Below are positions 55,741 through 64,000 of a DNA stretch of 64,000 nucleotides, piece after piece. This stretch comes from Chitinophaga hostae (lineage in GTDB: Bacteria; Bacteroidota; Bacteroidia; Chitinophagales; Chitinophagaceae). A model generated the notes under the pieces. It worked only from the letters and a program-made list of their open reading frames with translations. It searched no databases and was not told the DNA's origin. The stretch spans positions 434,001 through 498,000 of the forward strand of contig NZ_JAGTXB010000002.1 in the NCBI RefSeq assembly GCF_018224885.1, read 5' to 3'. A program made the translations under genes and the position numbers. Position 1 is the stretch's first letter; every line of letters begins with the position of its first letter.

Positions 55741-57087
55741 ATGTCTGAACAACCCGTATTGATCATAGGCGCCGGCATTGCCGGGCTGAGTATTGCATAT
55801 GAATTGCAGCAGCAACAGATACCCTACCTGGTACTGGAAGCATCGGATCATACGGGAGGCGTAATGAAATCGTTACAGGAAAATGGTTTTGAACTCGATG
55901 CCGGCGCCAATACCATTGCCGCATCACCGGAAATGCTGGCGTTTTTCCATCAACTCGGATTAACAGATGAAATACTGCAGGCCACCGCAGCCAGCAAGCA
56001 TCGCTTCCTGGTAAGAAATAATCAGTTACACGCGGTTTCCCCACACCCCTTTAAAATTATGGGTTCTCCGTACCTGAGCAGGGGGAGCAAATGGCGTTTG
56101 TTTACAGAGCGCTTCCGCAAAGCTGCGCCTGCAGCGGCAGAGGAAACAGTTACAGATTTTGTCAGCAGAAGGTTTAACAGGGAGATAGCAGACTATGTAT
56201 TCGATCCTGTATTGTCGGGCATTTATGCCGGCAATCCTGACCGCATGAGCATTGCGGAGGTACTACCTGTTTTGCCGCAATGGGAGCGGGAATACGGTAG
56301 TGTTACCAAAGGACTGATGAAAAATAAAGGCGCTATGGGCGGCAGAAAGATCATCAGCTTCAAAGGCGGGAACCAGGTGCTCACCAACCGTTTGCAGCAA
56401 CTGCTCACCACACCGGTGCGCTTTAACTGTAAAGTTACCGGGATCAACAAGGCAAATAACGGATATGTGGTGAATGCCGTTGAAAACGGGGCTGATGCGG
56501 ACTTCCCTGCAGCCAGGGTGGTTGTTACCACGCCTGCTTATGCCGCCGCTGAAATGATTGGTGCTCTTGATGCGGCTACAGCAGCGCCTTTGAAAGCCAT
56601 ACATTATCCCCGTATGGGCGTACTTCATCTGGGCTTTGATGCCGCAGCACTGCCACAGCCCCTGGATGGTTTCGGTTTTCTGGTGCCTCATGCAGAAAAC
56701 ATGCATTTCCTGGGGGCTATCTGTAATTCCGCCATCTTCCCGGAAAAGGCACCGGCCGGAAAGCTCCTGTTTACGGTGTTCCTGGGAGGAGCCCGGCAGG
56801 AACAATTGTTTGATGAAATGGATACCAATACCCTGCAACAATGTGTGGTGGCGGAAATAATGGCGTTGCTGCATTTGTCGGCGCCACCTGTGATGCAGCG
56901 TTTCAGCACCTGGAATAAGGCCATTCCTCAGCTGAATGTGGGACATGCCAGGTTGCGGAACGCAGTAGAAGATTTTGAAAAAAAATATCCCGGATTATAT
57001 ATCCGCGGGAATTACGTGCAAGGCGTAGCCATCCCGGCTCTGCTGCAAAGTGCCGCCTCCTTCGCGGCTTCGCTGAAGAAAAATTAA
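55741..57087 (+). CDS. hemG: Oxygen-dependent protoporphyrinogen oxidase (HemG/HemY type)
   Basis: A 448-residue FAD-dependent flavoprotein. IIGAGIAGLSIAYELQ is the FAD site and GGVMKSL the second FAD motif; the C-terminal GNYVQGVAIPALLQSA closes the fold. It forms a two-gene operon with hemH, and with the opposite operon completes the protoporphyrin branch. Needs O2, like HemF. Confidence 0.92.
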   Translation: MSEQPVLIIGAGIAGLSIAYELQQQQIPYLVLEASDHTGGVMKSLQENGFELDAGANTIAASPEMLAFFHQLGLTDEILQATAASKHRFLVRNNQLHAVSPHPFKIMGSPYLSRGSKWRLFTERFRKAAPAAAEETVTDFVSRRFNREIADYVFDPVLSGIYAGNPDRMSIAEVLPVLPQWEREYGSVTKGLMKNKGAMGGRKIISFKGGNQVLTNRLQQLLTTPVRFNCKVTGINKANNGYVVNAVENGADADFPAARVVVTTPAYAAAEMIGALDAATAAPLKAIHYPRMGVLHLGFDAAALPQPLDGFGFLVPHAENMHFLGAICNSAIFPEKAPAGKLLFTVFLGGARQEQLFDEMDTNTLQQCVVAEIMALLHLSAPPVMQRFSTWNKAIPQLNVGHARLRNAVEDFEKKYPGLYIRGNYVQGVAIPALLQSAASFAASLKKN

Positions 57088-57147
57088 TCAGAAAAATAGT
57101 TCGTTGTTGGCGTTTTTTCTTTAAATTCCATTATAAATTTCCACCAG

Positions 57148-58278
57148 ATGATTGCAGGAATTTTAAAAGAAAAAAACGGCGAAACCAGGGTATCTCTTAC
57201 TCCTGAAGTAGTAAAGCAACTGCAGCAAATGTCGGTAACCGTGTGGGTGGAGCAGGGAGCCGGCGACAATGCATTTTATAACGACGACGCCTATATGCAG
57301 GCGGGTGCGGAGATTAAGGCAGCGGAAGGGATTCTTTCCGGCGCAGATATTATTTTCACCCTGCAGCCTCCTGCCCGGGAGCTGATAGATCAGATCCCGC
57401 CCGGTAAAATCATCACCGGTATCCTGCAGCCACTCTTCCGGGTGCCTGAAGTGGAATACTGGGCTGCAAAAAAAATAACGGCATTCAGTCTGGATGCCAT
57501 TCCCCGAACCACCCGTGCACAGGTAATGGATGTGCTTAGCTCCCAGGCAAATATTGCCGGTTATAAAGCCGTGCTGCTGGCAGCGTATAGCTATTCACGT
57601 TATTTCCCTATGCTGATGACGGCAGCAGGCAGTATTGCGCCTGCAAAAGTGCTGATACTGGGCGCGGGCGTAGCCGGGTTACAGGCCATTGCCACTGCCC
57701 GCCGTTTGGGGGCCGTAGTAGAGGTGTTTGATACCAGGCCTGCGGTAAAAGAAGAAGTGATGAGCCTGGGCGCCAAATTCGTGGAGGTGGAAGGTGCCGC
57801 AGATGCGTCTGCCGCCGGTGGTTATGCGGTAGAACAAAGCGACACATATAAACAGCAGCAACAACAGCGTATCGCTGAAAGCATCGCCAAAGCGGATATC
57901 GTGATCACTACTGCACAGATTCCCGGGAAATCCGCTCCTATACTGGTGAGTACCGAAATGCTGAACCGTATGCGTCCCGGCGCTGTGATCGTAGACCTGG
58001 CAGCTGCTACCGGTGGTAATACCAGCATGACAAAGAACAATGAAACGGTGCGTTATAAAGGGATTACCATTATCGGTGATTCTAACCTGCCGGCTACTAT
58101 GCCCGCTGATGCTAGTAAGCTATATGCAAAGAATGTGTTCAATTTTCTCAAACTGATCCTCACCAAAGAAGGCGCCCTGCACCTTGATTTCGGAGATGAA
58201 ATTGTAAAGGGAGCCTGTATCACACATAACGGGGAAATCGTGAATGATCGGGTGAAAAGTATGATGCAGCCTGCCTAG
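57148..58278 (+). CDS. pntAA: NAD(P) transhydrogenase alpha subunit, part 1
   Basis: A 376-residue soluble NAD(H)-binding domain I. KEKNGETRVSLTPEVV starts the family, and LGAGVAGLQAIATARRLGA is the dinucleotide fold. Split-subunit organisation (AA, AB, B) as in Rhodospirillum. Together with the next two genes it makes NADPH from NADH using the proton gradient. Confidence 0.93.
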   Translation: MIAGILKEKNGETRVSLTPEVVKQLQQMSVTVWVEQGAGDNAFYNDDAYMQAGAEIKAAEGILSGADIIFTLQPPARELIDQIPPGKIITGILQPLFRVPEVEYWAAKKITAFSLDAIPRTTRAQVMDVLSSQANIAGYKAVLLAAYSYSRYFPMLMTAAGSIAPAKVLILGAGVAGLQAIATARRLGAVVEVFDTRPAVKEEVMSLGAKFVEVEGAADASAAGGYAVEQSDTYKQQQQQRIAESIAKADIVITTAQIPGKSAPILVSTEMLNRMRPGAVIVDLAAATGGNTSMTKNNETVRYKGITIIGDSNLPATMPADASKLYAKNVFNFLKLILTKEGALHLDFGDEIVKGACITHNGEIVNDRVKSMMQPA

Positions 58279-58309
58279 TAAGTAGTAACGATCGCAAACA
58301 CCGGTAAAC

Positions 58310-58624
58310 ATGGAATATATTTTAACTTTTCTTCACCAGCATATTGATCTTATCTACATTGTAATCCTGTCTGTTTTTTTAGGGGTAGAAGTAATTTCAA
58401 GGGTACCGTCCGTGCTGCATACGCCGCTGATGAGCGGCGCCAACGCTATTCATGGCGTAGTGATTATAGGTGCCATCATTGTAATGGGTAAAGCAGAGCC
58501 GGATAACTACCTGGCCCTGATAGTGGGTTTCCTGGCAGTGATACTGGGTACGATCAACGTAGTGGGTGGTTTTGTGGTGACAGACAGAATGCTGGAAATG
58601 TTTAAGGGGAAAAAGAAGAAGTAA
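58310..58624 (+). CDS. pntAB: NAD(P) transhydrogenase alpha subunit, part 2
   Basis: A 104-residue membrane piece with three helices, including SVFLGVEVISRVPSVLHTPL and SGANAIHGVVIIGAIIV, typical of PntAB. It starts 31 bp after pntAA. Confidence 0.93.
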   Translation: MEYILTFLHQHIDLIYIVILSVFLGVEVISRVPSVLHTPLMSGANAIHGVVIIGAIIVMGKAEPDNYLALIVGFLAVILGTINVVGGFVVTDRMLEMFKGKKKK

Positions 58625-58626
58625 CG

Positions 58627-58738
58627 AGACAGCTGTTAGCTATCAGCCTTTAGCTTTTAGAAAATGCTGCGTAGAAGTATCGGCGCAATAATCTAAAGGG
58701 TAAGGCCCGGATGCTAACAGTTCCACTGCTAAAAGAAC
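58627..58738. repeat. Worn heptamer palindrome inside the pnt operon
   Basis: AGC words at 7-bp steps (G at 58632, 58639, 58646, 58653, 58660) form the left side. The right side pairs only in short blocks (GCTAACAG, CTAAAGG, CTAAAAG). It separates pntAB from pntB within what should be one transcript. Confidence 0.65.
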
Positions 58739-58744
58739 TATTTT

Positions 58745-60214
58745 ATGATCGCTTCCAGCACTTTATCAATTATCTACCTGATTGGCTCTGTTACTTTTAT
58801 CCTCGGATTGAAGATGTTAAGTAAACCGGATACCGCCCGAAAAGGCAATCTGATAGCGGCTGCGGGAATGTCGCTCGCCATTGTGGGCACCATTTTTCTT
58901 TATAAAGTCAACGATGCTCCCCTGCATAATTATGGCTGGATATTTACCGGGCTGCTGATAGGTGGTGTGATAGGCGTATTATCTGCCAAGAAAGTGAAGA
59001 TGACGGCGATGCCTGAAATGGTGAGTATGTTTAATGGGATGGGAGGCGCTTGTGCAGCACTGATCTCGATTGTAGAGTATAATCATATTTACACGCTCAC
59101 CAAAAACCTGTTTGCGCCTGTTGCAGATGATCACCTGGTGTTACAGCTGTTGGAGTCATCTGCATCAAAAGGAATGGTGCTCATCATTTTACTAAGCCTT
59201 GTGATAGGGGCGGTATCCTGTGCGGGCAGTATTGTTGCGTGGGGTAAGCTTACCGGGAAAATAAAGGATTTCTCTTTTTCGGGGCAGCACCTGCTGAACC
59301 TGGGTGTATTGGCCCTGATTGTAGGTTTATCTGTATGGTTGCTGCTGGTGTTCAGTGTGGCACCGGGCACAGGTATTATCCTGTTTTACCTCATTTTTGC
59401 GCTGGCATTATTCTACGGAGTGCTTTTTGTGCTTCCAATCGGTGGTGCAGATATGCCGGTGGTCATCTCCCTGTTAAACTCTTTTACCGGTGTGGCAGCG
59501 GCCTGCGGAGGATTTTTATACAGCAACCCGGTGATGCTCACGGGAGGTATCCTGGTGGGTTCTGCAGGAACTATCCTCACCATCCTGATGTGTAAGGCAA
59601 TGAACCGTTCACTGAAGAATGTGCTGATAGGATCCTTTGGTGGTGGCGCCGCTGCAGCAGCTGGCGGTGGAAAAGAACAGGGGAATTACAAAGAGATCAG
59701 TTTGAGTGACGCGGCGGTGGTGCTGGCTTACGCCAATAAAGTGATTATCGTACCGGGATATGGATTGGCGGTAGCCCAAGCCCAGCATGCCTGTCATGAG
59801 TTGGAAAAACTGCTGGAGGAAAAAGGAGTGGAGGTAAAATATGCTATCCACCCGGTGGCGGGCCGTATGCCCGGGCACATGAATGTGTTGCTGGCAGAAG
59901 CCGATGTGCCTTATGAAAAGTTGCTGGAAATGGAAGATGCCAATGCTGAATTTCCAACGGCAGATGCAGTATTGGTGCTGGGCGCCAATGATGTGGTGAA
60001 TCCTGCTGCTAAAACTGATCCGGCCAGTCCCATTTACGGAATGCCTATACTGGAAGTGGAAAATGCCAAAGTGGTGATGGTGAATAAACGCAGTATGAAG
60101 CCAGGCTATGCCGGTATTGAAAATGATCTTTTCTTTCAGCCTAAAACCTCTATGTTATTCGGCGATGCCAAAAAAGTGCTGCAGGACCTGCTGACAGCGA
60201 TTAAGGAGGTGTAG
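58745..60214 (+). CDS. pntB: NAD(P) transhydrogenase beta subunit
   Basis: A 489-residue subunit with eight or nine membrane helices (to about 300) and a C-terminal NADP(H)-binding domain III (VPGYGLAVAQAQHACHELE, HPVAGRMPGHMNVLLAEA, GANDVVNPAA). The nucleotide-free first base of a 15-bp repeat overlaps its stop codon. Confidence 0.94.
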   Translation: MIASSTLSIIYLIGSVTFILGLKMLSKPDTARKGNLIAAAGMSLAIVGTIFLYKVNDAPLHNYGWIFTGLLIGGVIGVLSAKKVKMTAMPEMVSMFNGMGGACAALISIVEYNHIYTLTKNLFAPVADDHLVLQLLESSASKGMVLIILLSLVIGAVSCAGSIVAWGKLTGKIKDFSFSGQHLLNLGVLALIVGLSVWLLLVFSVAPGTGIILFYLIFALALFYGVLFVLPIGGADMPVVISLLNSFTGVAAACGGFLYSNPVMLTGGILVGSAGTILTILMCKAMNRSLKNVLIGSFGGGAAAAAGGGKEQGNYKEISLSDAAVVLAYANKVIIVPGYGLAVAQAQHACHELEKLLEEKGVEVKYAIHPVAGRMPGHMNVLLAEADVPYEKLLEMEDANAEFPTADAVLVLGANDVVNPAAKTDPASPIYGMPILEVENAKVVMVNKRSMKPGYAGIENDLFFQPKTSMLFGDAKKVLQDLLTAIKEV

Positions 60215-60488
60215 ATTTTCTTGCCCAGGATTTTCTTGCCCAGGATTAACAGTGATTATGATGATTTTCAGGATTTTTTTCTTTTTGATTTTAAAAGATT
60301 TTGCGGGATGTAAGCGAAAAAATTAGCCTACATCCCGCAAAATCTTTTAAAATCAAATCAATCACAAGAAAAAATCCTGAAAATCATCATAATCACTGTT
60401 AATCCTGGGCAAGAAAATCCTGGGCAAGAAAATCCTGGGCAAGAAAATCTTGAAAATCATCATAATCACCGTTAATCCCGGACAAGAC
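60214..60488. repeat. Expanded nonamer (GATT-phased) palindrome with 15-bp end repeats
   Basis: The gap between pntB and the methyltransferase (305 bp) is nearly all repeat. GATTTTCTTGCCCAG occurs twice at 60214-60243; its complement CTGGGCAAGAAAATC occurs three times at 60405-60449. A second, partial right arm follows at 60450-60488. The GATT words step by 10, 9 and 9 bp from 60244. The core (about 60300-60345) is GCGGGATGTAAGCG..CATCCCGC. Confidence 0.92.
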
Positions 60489-60497
60489 AAAAACCAT

Positions 60498-60505
60498 TAT
60501 TTTTG
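60498..60505 (+). promoter_or_regulatory. -7 box for the rRNA methyltransferase gene (TATTTTTG)
   Basis: An exact TAnnTTTG match ending 14 bp before the TTG start codon, so the leader should be only about 8-10 nt. Confidence 0.5.
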
Positions 60506-60519
60506 CGAAAAAAAATCTT

Positions 60520-61923
60520 TTGTCCAGTCATTTACCAGCAGCATTGCTTGATTCGTTAACAGGACTTCCAGGTTACAACCGGGAAACTTTTGAACGGGTA
60601 CACGCCGCGGCAGAAAAAATTACTTCGCTGCGGTTAAATCCTACCAAGATAAAATCGCCGGGGAAAGCACAGCACGTGTTGCAATCCTTATCTGCCAACG
60701 GGGTTACGCAAGTGCCCTGGAGCACGGAGGGCTACTACTTACCGGCAAGACCCTCCTTTACTTTCGATCCTTTTTTCCATGCGGGCGCTTATTATGTACA
60801 GGAAGCGTCATCGATGTTCCTGGAGCAGGCGGTGCGTGCTACTGTAGACCTGTCGGCGCCGCTGAAGGTGCTGGACCTGTGTGCCGCACCGGGTGGAAAA
60901 TCTACCCTGCTGCAATCGCTGATCAGCCCGGAGAGTATATTGGTGGCGAATGAAGTGATTAAGCCGCGAGCCGCCCTGCTGGCAGATAATCTCACTAAAT
61001 GGGGCGCCGCGAATGCGGTGGTGAGTAATAATGATCCCCGTGATTTTTCCAGGTTGCCTGGTTATTTTGACCTGGTAGTGGTGGATGCGCCCTGCTCAGG
61101 GTCCGGCTTATTCCGTCGCGATCCGGACCTGGTAACAGAATGGTCGCCCGAGAATGTAACGCTTTGCAGCCAGCGCCAGCAAAGGATTATGGCAGATGTG
61201 CTGCCTGCAGTAAAGGAAGATGGTATTGTGATTTATTCTACCTGCTCGTTTTCTGCTGCAGAAGATGAAGAAATACTCGACTGGCTGGCTGACCATTTTG
61301 AGCTGGAAAATATCCCCGTTCCGCTGCAGGAAGCCTGGGGAATTGTACCAACGGTAACGAATAAACGAAATTGTACCGGATACCGATTTTACCCGGACAG
61401 GCTGAGCGGAGAAGGATTCTTTATTGCCTGTTTCCGTAAGCGGGGCGGGGATACTATGCGCAAACCCAAAGACGCGAAACGGGCAACGCTTACACCGCGT
61501 CAGCGGGAGGTGATAGCCCCCTGGCTGAATATTCCTGATGGGTACCAGTATTTCCCGCACCAGGAGGAAGTATTACTGTTGCCACCTTTATTGGCAGCAG
61601 AAATGCCATTGTTGCAGCAACAATTGTATATTCGCAAGGCAGGTGTAAAAGCGGGGCAGCCCGGGCAGAAAGAATTGATTCCTGATCACCAGCTGGCAGC
61701 GAGCATGCTGGTATCGGAAAATCTGCCGGCAGTATCATTGAATTTGCCACAGGCTTTGCAGTATCTGCGCAAGGAAGATCCGGGTGTGGAAACGGATGTA
61801 CGGGGTTGGGCACTGGTAAGATATGAGGGAATGAACCTGGGCTGGGCGAAGTTTTTACCAAACCGCATGAACAATTATTATCCGAAAGAATTGCGTATAC
61901 TGAAAGAAATTACAGGGTTGTAG
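60520..61923 (+). CDS. RsmF/NOL1-type rRNA m5C methyltransferase
   Basis: A 467-residue enzyme. SAM motif I is VLDLCAAPGGKSTLL; catalytic cysteines lie in DAPCSGSGLF and YSTCSFSAAEDEE. A C-terminal PUA-like region (from about 370) matches RsmF. The start is TTG at 60520; no later ATG keeps the conserved N-terminus. It probably methylates 16S rRNA. Confidence 0.9.
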   Translation: MSSHLPAALLDSLTGLPGYNRETFERVHAAAEKITSLRLNPTKIKSPGKAQHVLQSLSANGVTQVPWSTEGYYLPARPSFTFDPFFHAGAYYVQEASSMFLEQAVRATVDLSAPLKVLDLCAAPGGKSTLLQSLISPESILVANEVIKPRAALLADNLTKWGAANAVVSNNDPRDFSRLPGYFDLVVVDAPCSGSGLFRRDPDLVTEWSPENVTLCSQRQQRIMADVLPAVKEDGIVIYSTCSFSAAEDEEILDWLADHFELENIPVPLQEAWGIVPTVTNKRNCTGYRFYPDRLSGEGFFIACFRKRGGDTMRKPKDAKRATLTPRQREVIAPWLNIPDGYQYFPHQEEVLLLPPLLAAEMPLLQQQLYIRKAGVKAGQPGQKELIPDHQLAASMLVSENLPAVSLNLPQALQYLRKEDPGVETDVRGWALVRYEGMNLGWAKFLPNRMNNYYPKELRILKEITGL

Positions 61924-62207
61924 AGAATAGCTTACTGTTATTTGTGCCATCTTTGAAATGCGCTGCCAACGGGTATTTGCTGCAACGGTTGTTTATGCCG
62001 GTCATCACAACAAAAAGCAATATTGTTCGTTTGTTTTATTAGGTAAAATTGTCAATTTTAACGCATATATTCGTTGCCCGAAATAGCAAATAAAATTTTC
62101 AGATTTTGGGTGCTGCTATGGTATAATTGGGTTGTCGTTGCGTATCGGAAGCGGGAGCAAAAATATCCATAGCGGCAGGCAGAATATCAATCATAAACAG
62201 AGTTAGT

Positions 62208-63182
62208 ATGGTAAAATCGATTCTATCAATCGTCTTGTTTGGTTTCAGTGCAGGAGCGGTGCAGGCGCAGGACACGCTGCAGGTACAAGGTACCTCACCC
62301 GCCCTCTACATATCCCATGTTGTTAAGAAAGGAGAAAATTTCTATAGCCTCAGCCGTGCATATGGTTTGCCGCCAAAGGAAATAGCTGCTGCCAATAAAG
62401 TAAATATGGAACAGGGTTTACAACTGGGACGCAGTATTCATATTCCGCTCACCGCCGCCAACTTTTCCCAGAAGGCCGGTGCTGCCGGTAAACCCGTGTA
62501 TCACAAGGTAACAGATAAAGAAACGTTGTATCGTGTAAGCGTGAATTACAACAAGGTTCCGCTGGATAATATCCGTCAATGGAACAATTTCTCAGGCGAT
62601 GGTCTGAAGAAAGACAGCTATGTGATCATCGGTTACATGAAAGCTGCCGGTGTGGCTTCCGAACCGGCTCCAAAGGTTGAGAAAGTAAAGGAAAAAGCGC
62701 TCCCTGTAAAAGAAGCGGCCGAAACAACCGTAACGCTTTCTCCGCCACCGCCGCCACCAGCAAAAGATCCGGTTAAGAAAGAGCCGGAGACCCATCCGGT
62801 AGCAGAAGAAACAACACCCGCCCCGGCACCTGCACCCGCCGCTGCCAAGCCAGCTGCCGCAAACAGCAGCGCTGACTTTGAGCAGCTATACGATCAGCAA
62901 ACCAACAGCGGCAAAAAAGCAGACACTGAAAAAGGCCCCGGTACCTGGTTTAAAAGCAATGCGGTAGGTAAATACTATGCCTTGCATAACACCGCTCCGC
63001 GTGGTACCATCATCAAAGTAACCAATCCGCTCAATGGTAAATCTGTATACGCCAAAGTACTGGATGTAATCCCGCAGATGAAAGCCAATGCAGGCCTGAT
63101 TATCAAGTTAAGCGACAGCGCTATGCAGGCACTCGGCAGTAATGAAAGCCGTTTTTACTGCGAGCTGAGCTACGAAAAATAG
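62208..63182 (+). CDS. Secreted LysM protein with RlpA-like C-terminal domain
   Basis: A 324-residue exported protein from ATG 62208. Signal peptide (about 1-20), two LysM repeats (about 36-80 and 98-142) that bind peptidoglycan, a Pro/Ala/Lys-rich spacer (150-235) and a double-psi beta-barrel-like domain (about 240-324) resembling RlpA (APRGTIIKVTNPLNGKSVYAKVLD). The catalytic Asp region is recognisable, but activity is uncertain. The 285-bp gap upstream (61924-62207) shows no other feature. It ends at a palindrome. Confidence 0.85.
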   Translation: MVKSILSIVLFGFSAGAVQAQDTLQVQGTSPALYISHVVKKGENFYSLSRAYGLPPKEIAAANKVNMEQGLQLGRSIHIPLTAANFSQKAGAAGKPVYHKVTDKETLYRVSVNYNKVPLDNIRQWNNFSGDGLKKDSYVIIGYMKAAGVASEPAPKVEKVKEKALPVKEAAETTVTLSPPPPPPAKDPVKKEPETHPVAEETTPAPAPAPAAAKPAAANSSADFEQLYDQQTNSGKKADTEKGPGTWFKSNAVGKYYALHNTAPRGTIIKVTNPLNGKSVYAKVLDVIPQMKANAGLIIKLSDSAMQALGSNESRFYCELSYEK

Positions 63183-63186
63183 CCCG

Positions 63187-63371
63187 GTTGTCTTGCCCAG
63201 GATTAAACTGATTTTGATGATTTACAGGATTTTTTTTGTGATTATATTTTGATTTTAAAAGATTAAGGGAGATAGTGGCGAATATCCGCTTCTATCTCCC
63301 TTAATCTTTTAAAATCAAAAACGAAAAAATCCTCTAAATCATCAAAATCAGTTTAATCCTGGGCAAGACAA
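63187..63371. repeat. Intergenic palindrome, nonamer (GATT-phased) class, well preserved
   Basis: GATT at 63201, 63210, 63219 and 63228, exact 9-bp steps, within arms 63187-63262 and about 63300-63371. The core GGGAGATAGTGGCGAATA..CGCTTCTATCTCCC (63267-63300) is the cleanest copy of the shared hairpin. It fills the convergent gap before fmt. Confidence 0.93.
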
Positions 63372-63379
63372 TATCCGTT

Positions 63380-64000
63380 TTACTGAAAGCGGTACCCCCT
63401 TAAGAACGCCGCGATATCCATTTTCTTCTTCCCTTCCAGCTGTATTTCATCGAGCAGGAGATAGCCATCCGGTGCAGCAATTTTTACATAGCTTTTTTGA
63501 TCAGTATCAAAGTCGCCCGGCGCTTTTGATGGGGTAGTATATTCTTTATGTGCCTTGTAGATTTTCAGTGTTTTGCCCTGGAAAACGGTCCACGCAGCAG
63601 GGTAGGGGCTGAGTCCCCTCACCAGGTTGTAGATACTATCCAATGGTTGCTGCCAGTTGATCTGGCAGGTTTCCTTGAAAATTTTAGGTGCGTGTTTTAT
63701 CTCCGCGGCAGGAATATTGGCCTGAGGCGTTTCGGATGCATTGCCTGCGGCGATGGCCTGCACTGTTTTCAGTAACAGCCTGGCGCCTGTTTGCATCAGG
63801 GCATCGTGGAGTTCGCCGGCTGTTTCATCTTCCCGGATCGCTACTTTGTCGCTGAACAAAATGTCGCCTGTGTCAATTTCATGCTGCAGTTTGAAGGTAG
63901 TGACGCCCGATTCTTTTTCACCATTGATGATCGCCCAGTTGATAGGTGCGGCTCCGCGATAGTTGGGTAACAGCGATGCGTGTACGTTGATGGTACCTTC
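63380..64000 (-). CDS. fmt: Methionyl-tRNA formyltransferase (partial, 5' end outside window)
   Basis: The C-terminal 206 residues of an enzyme that formylates initiator Met-tRNA. The frame stays open to base 64000. The catalytic stretch INVHASLLPNYRGAAPINWA carries the Asn and His, and HEIDTGDIL carries the Asp. The C-terminal OB-like domain (RGLSPYPAAWT, LLDEIQLEGKKKM) is complete. The N-terminal third lies beyond the window. Confidence 0.95.
   Translation of the reverse strand, partial: EGTINVHASLLPNYRGAAPINWAIINGEKESGVTTFKLQHEIDTGDILFSDKVAIREDETAGELHDALMQTGARLLLKTVQAIAAGNASETPQANIPAAEIKHAPKIFKETCQINWQQPLDSIYNLVRGLSPYPAAWTVFQGKTLKIYKAHKEYTTPSKAPGDFDTDQKSYVKIAAPDGYLLLDEIQLEGKKKMDIAAFLRGYRFQ

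Noticed and set aside
60405-60449. Possible phage or integrative element attachment site
   Set aside because: No integrase or mobile genes nearby; the same motif recurs at other gaps as part of the repeat family.
60214-60488. Possible CRISPR array from regularly repeated 15-bp units
   Set aside because: Units are directly adjacent with no unique spacers, are part of a palindrome, and no cas genes are present.

Overview
This window looks like chromosomal core genome of a Bacteroidota bacterium, most likely Chitinophagaceae (Chitinophaga-like). The reasons are promoter-like TAnnTTTG boxes (the Bacteroidota -7 element) upstream of many genes, genes without obvious Shine-Dalgarno sites, a BlaI/BlaR1 pair whose BlaR1 carries TonB C-terminal domains, SdhC/A/B of the single five-helix cytochrome b type, an RND pump with lipoprotein partners, and a C5 heme gene cluster. 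The genus is inferred from protein style; no database search was run. I see no plasmid, phage, insertion sequence, rRNA, tRNA or CRISPR locus.

Layout. 0.2-8.1 kb: a PQQ-type sugar dehydrogenase lipoprotein, two convergent S41 proteases (Prc and CtpA types), and an amino-sugar kinase-murQ pair. 8.3-11.8 kb: sdhC-sdhA-sdhB. 12-17.3 kb: a Tat-type Gfo/Idh/MocA oxidoreductase, an oligopeptidase B-like lipoprotein, murI and beta-carbonic anhydrase. 17.6-25.7 kb: ABC-F protein, orphan response regulator, coiled-coil membrane protein, DEDDy exonuclease, holA, ribF, purM. 25.7-28.3 kb: blaI-blaR1-tonB-like operon. 28.4-35.4 kb: ftsE, rpsO-pnp, prmA, plsY, an M48 metalloprotease lipoprotein. 35.5-40.5 kb: oxyR, a large unknown exported protein, a family 2 glycosyltransferase, a methyltransferase, an esterase. 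40.7-47 kb: RND efflux operon and a small secreted protein. 47.2-57.1 kb: a divergent nine-gene heme cluster (hemACDEFBL on the minus strand, hemH-hemG on the plus strand) that encodes every step from glutamyl-tRNA to protoheme. 57.1-64 kb: pntAA-pntAB-pntB, an RsmF/NOL1-type rRNA methyltransferase, a LysM/RlpA-like protein, and the 3' part of fmt.

The most unusual signal is in the intergenic DNA. About thirteen gaps hold long inverted repeats whose arms are built from short degenerate words in strict register: GATT every 9 bp, GC (NGCTTTY) every 7 bp, or AATT every 7 bp. The word classes differ in sequence, but several share a similar central hairpin resembling GGAGATAG..GCGAAT..CGC..CTATCTCC. 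They fill six of the nine convergent gene junctions, often running up to or across both stop codons, and also sit in two divergent promoter regions directly beside -7 boxes. I know of no name for this architecture. It could be a family of bidirectional terminators or 3'-end structures, a non-autonomous mobile or REP-like element, or a chromosome-organising repeat.
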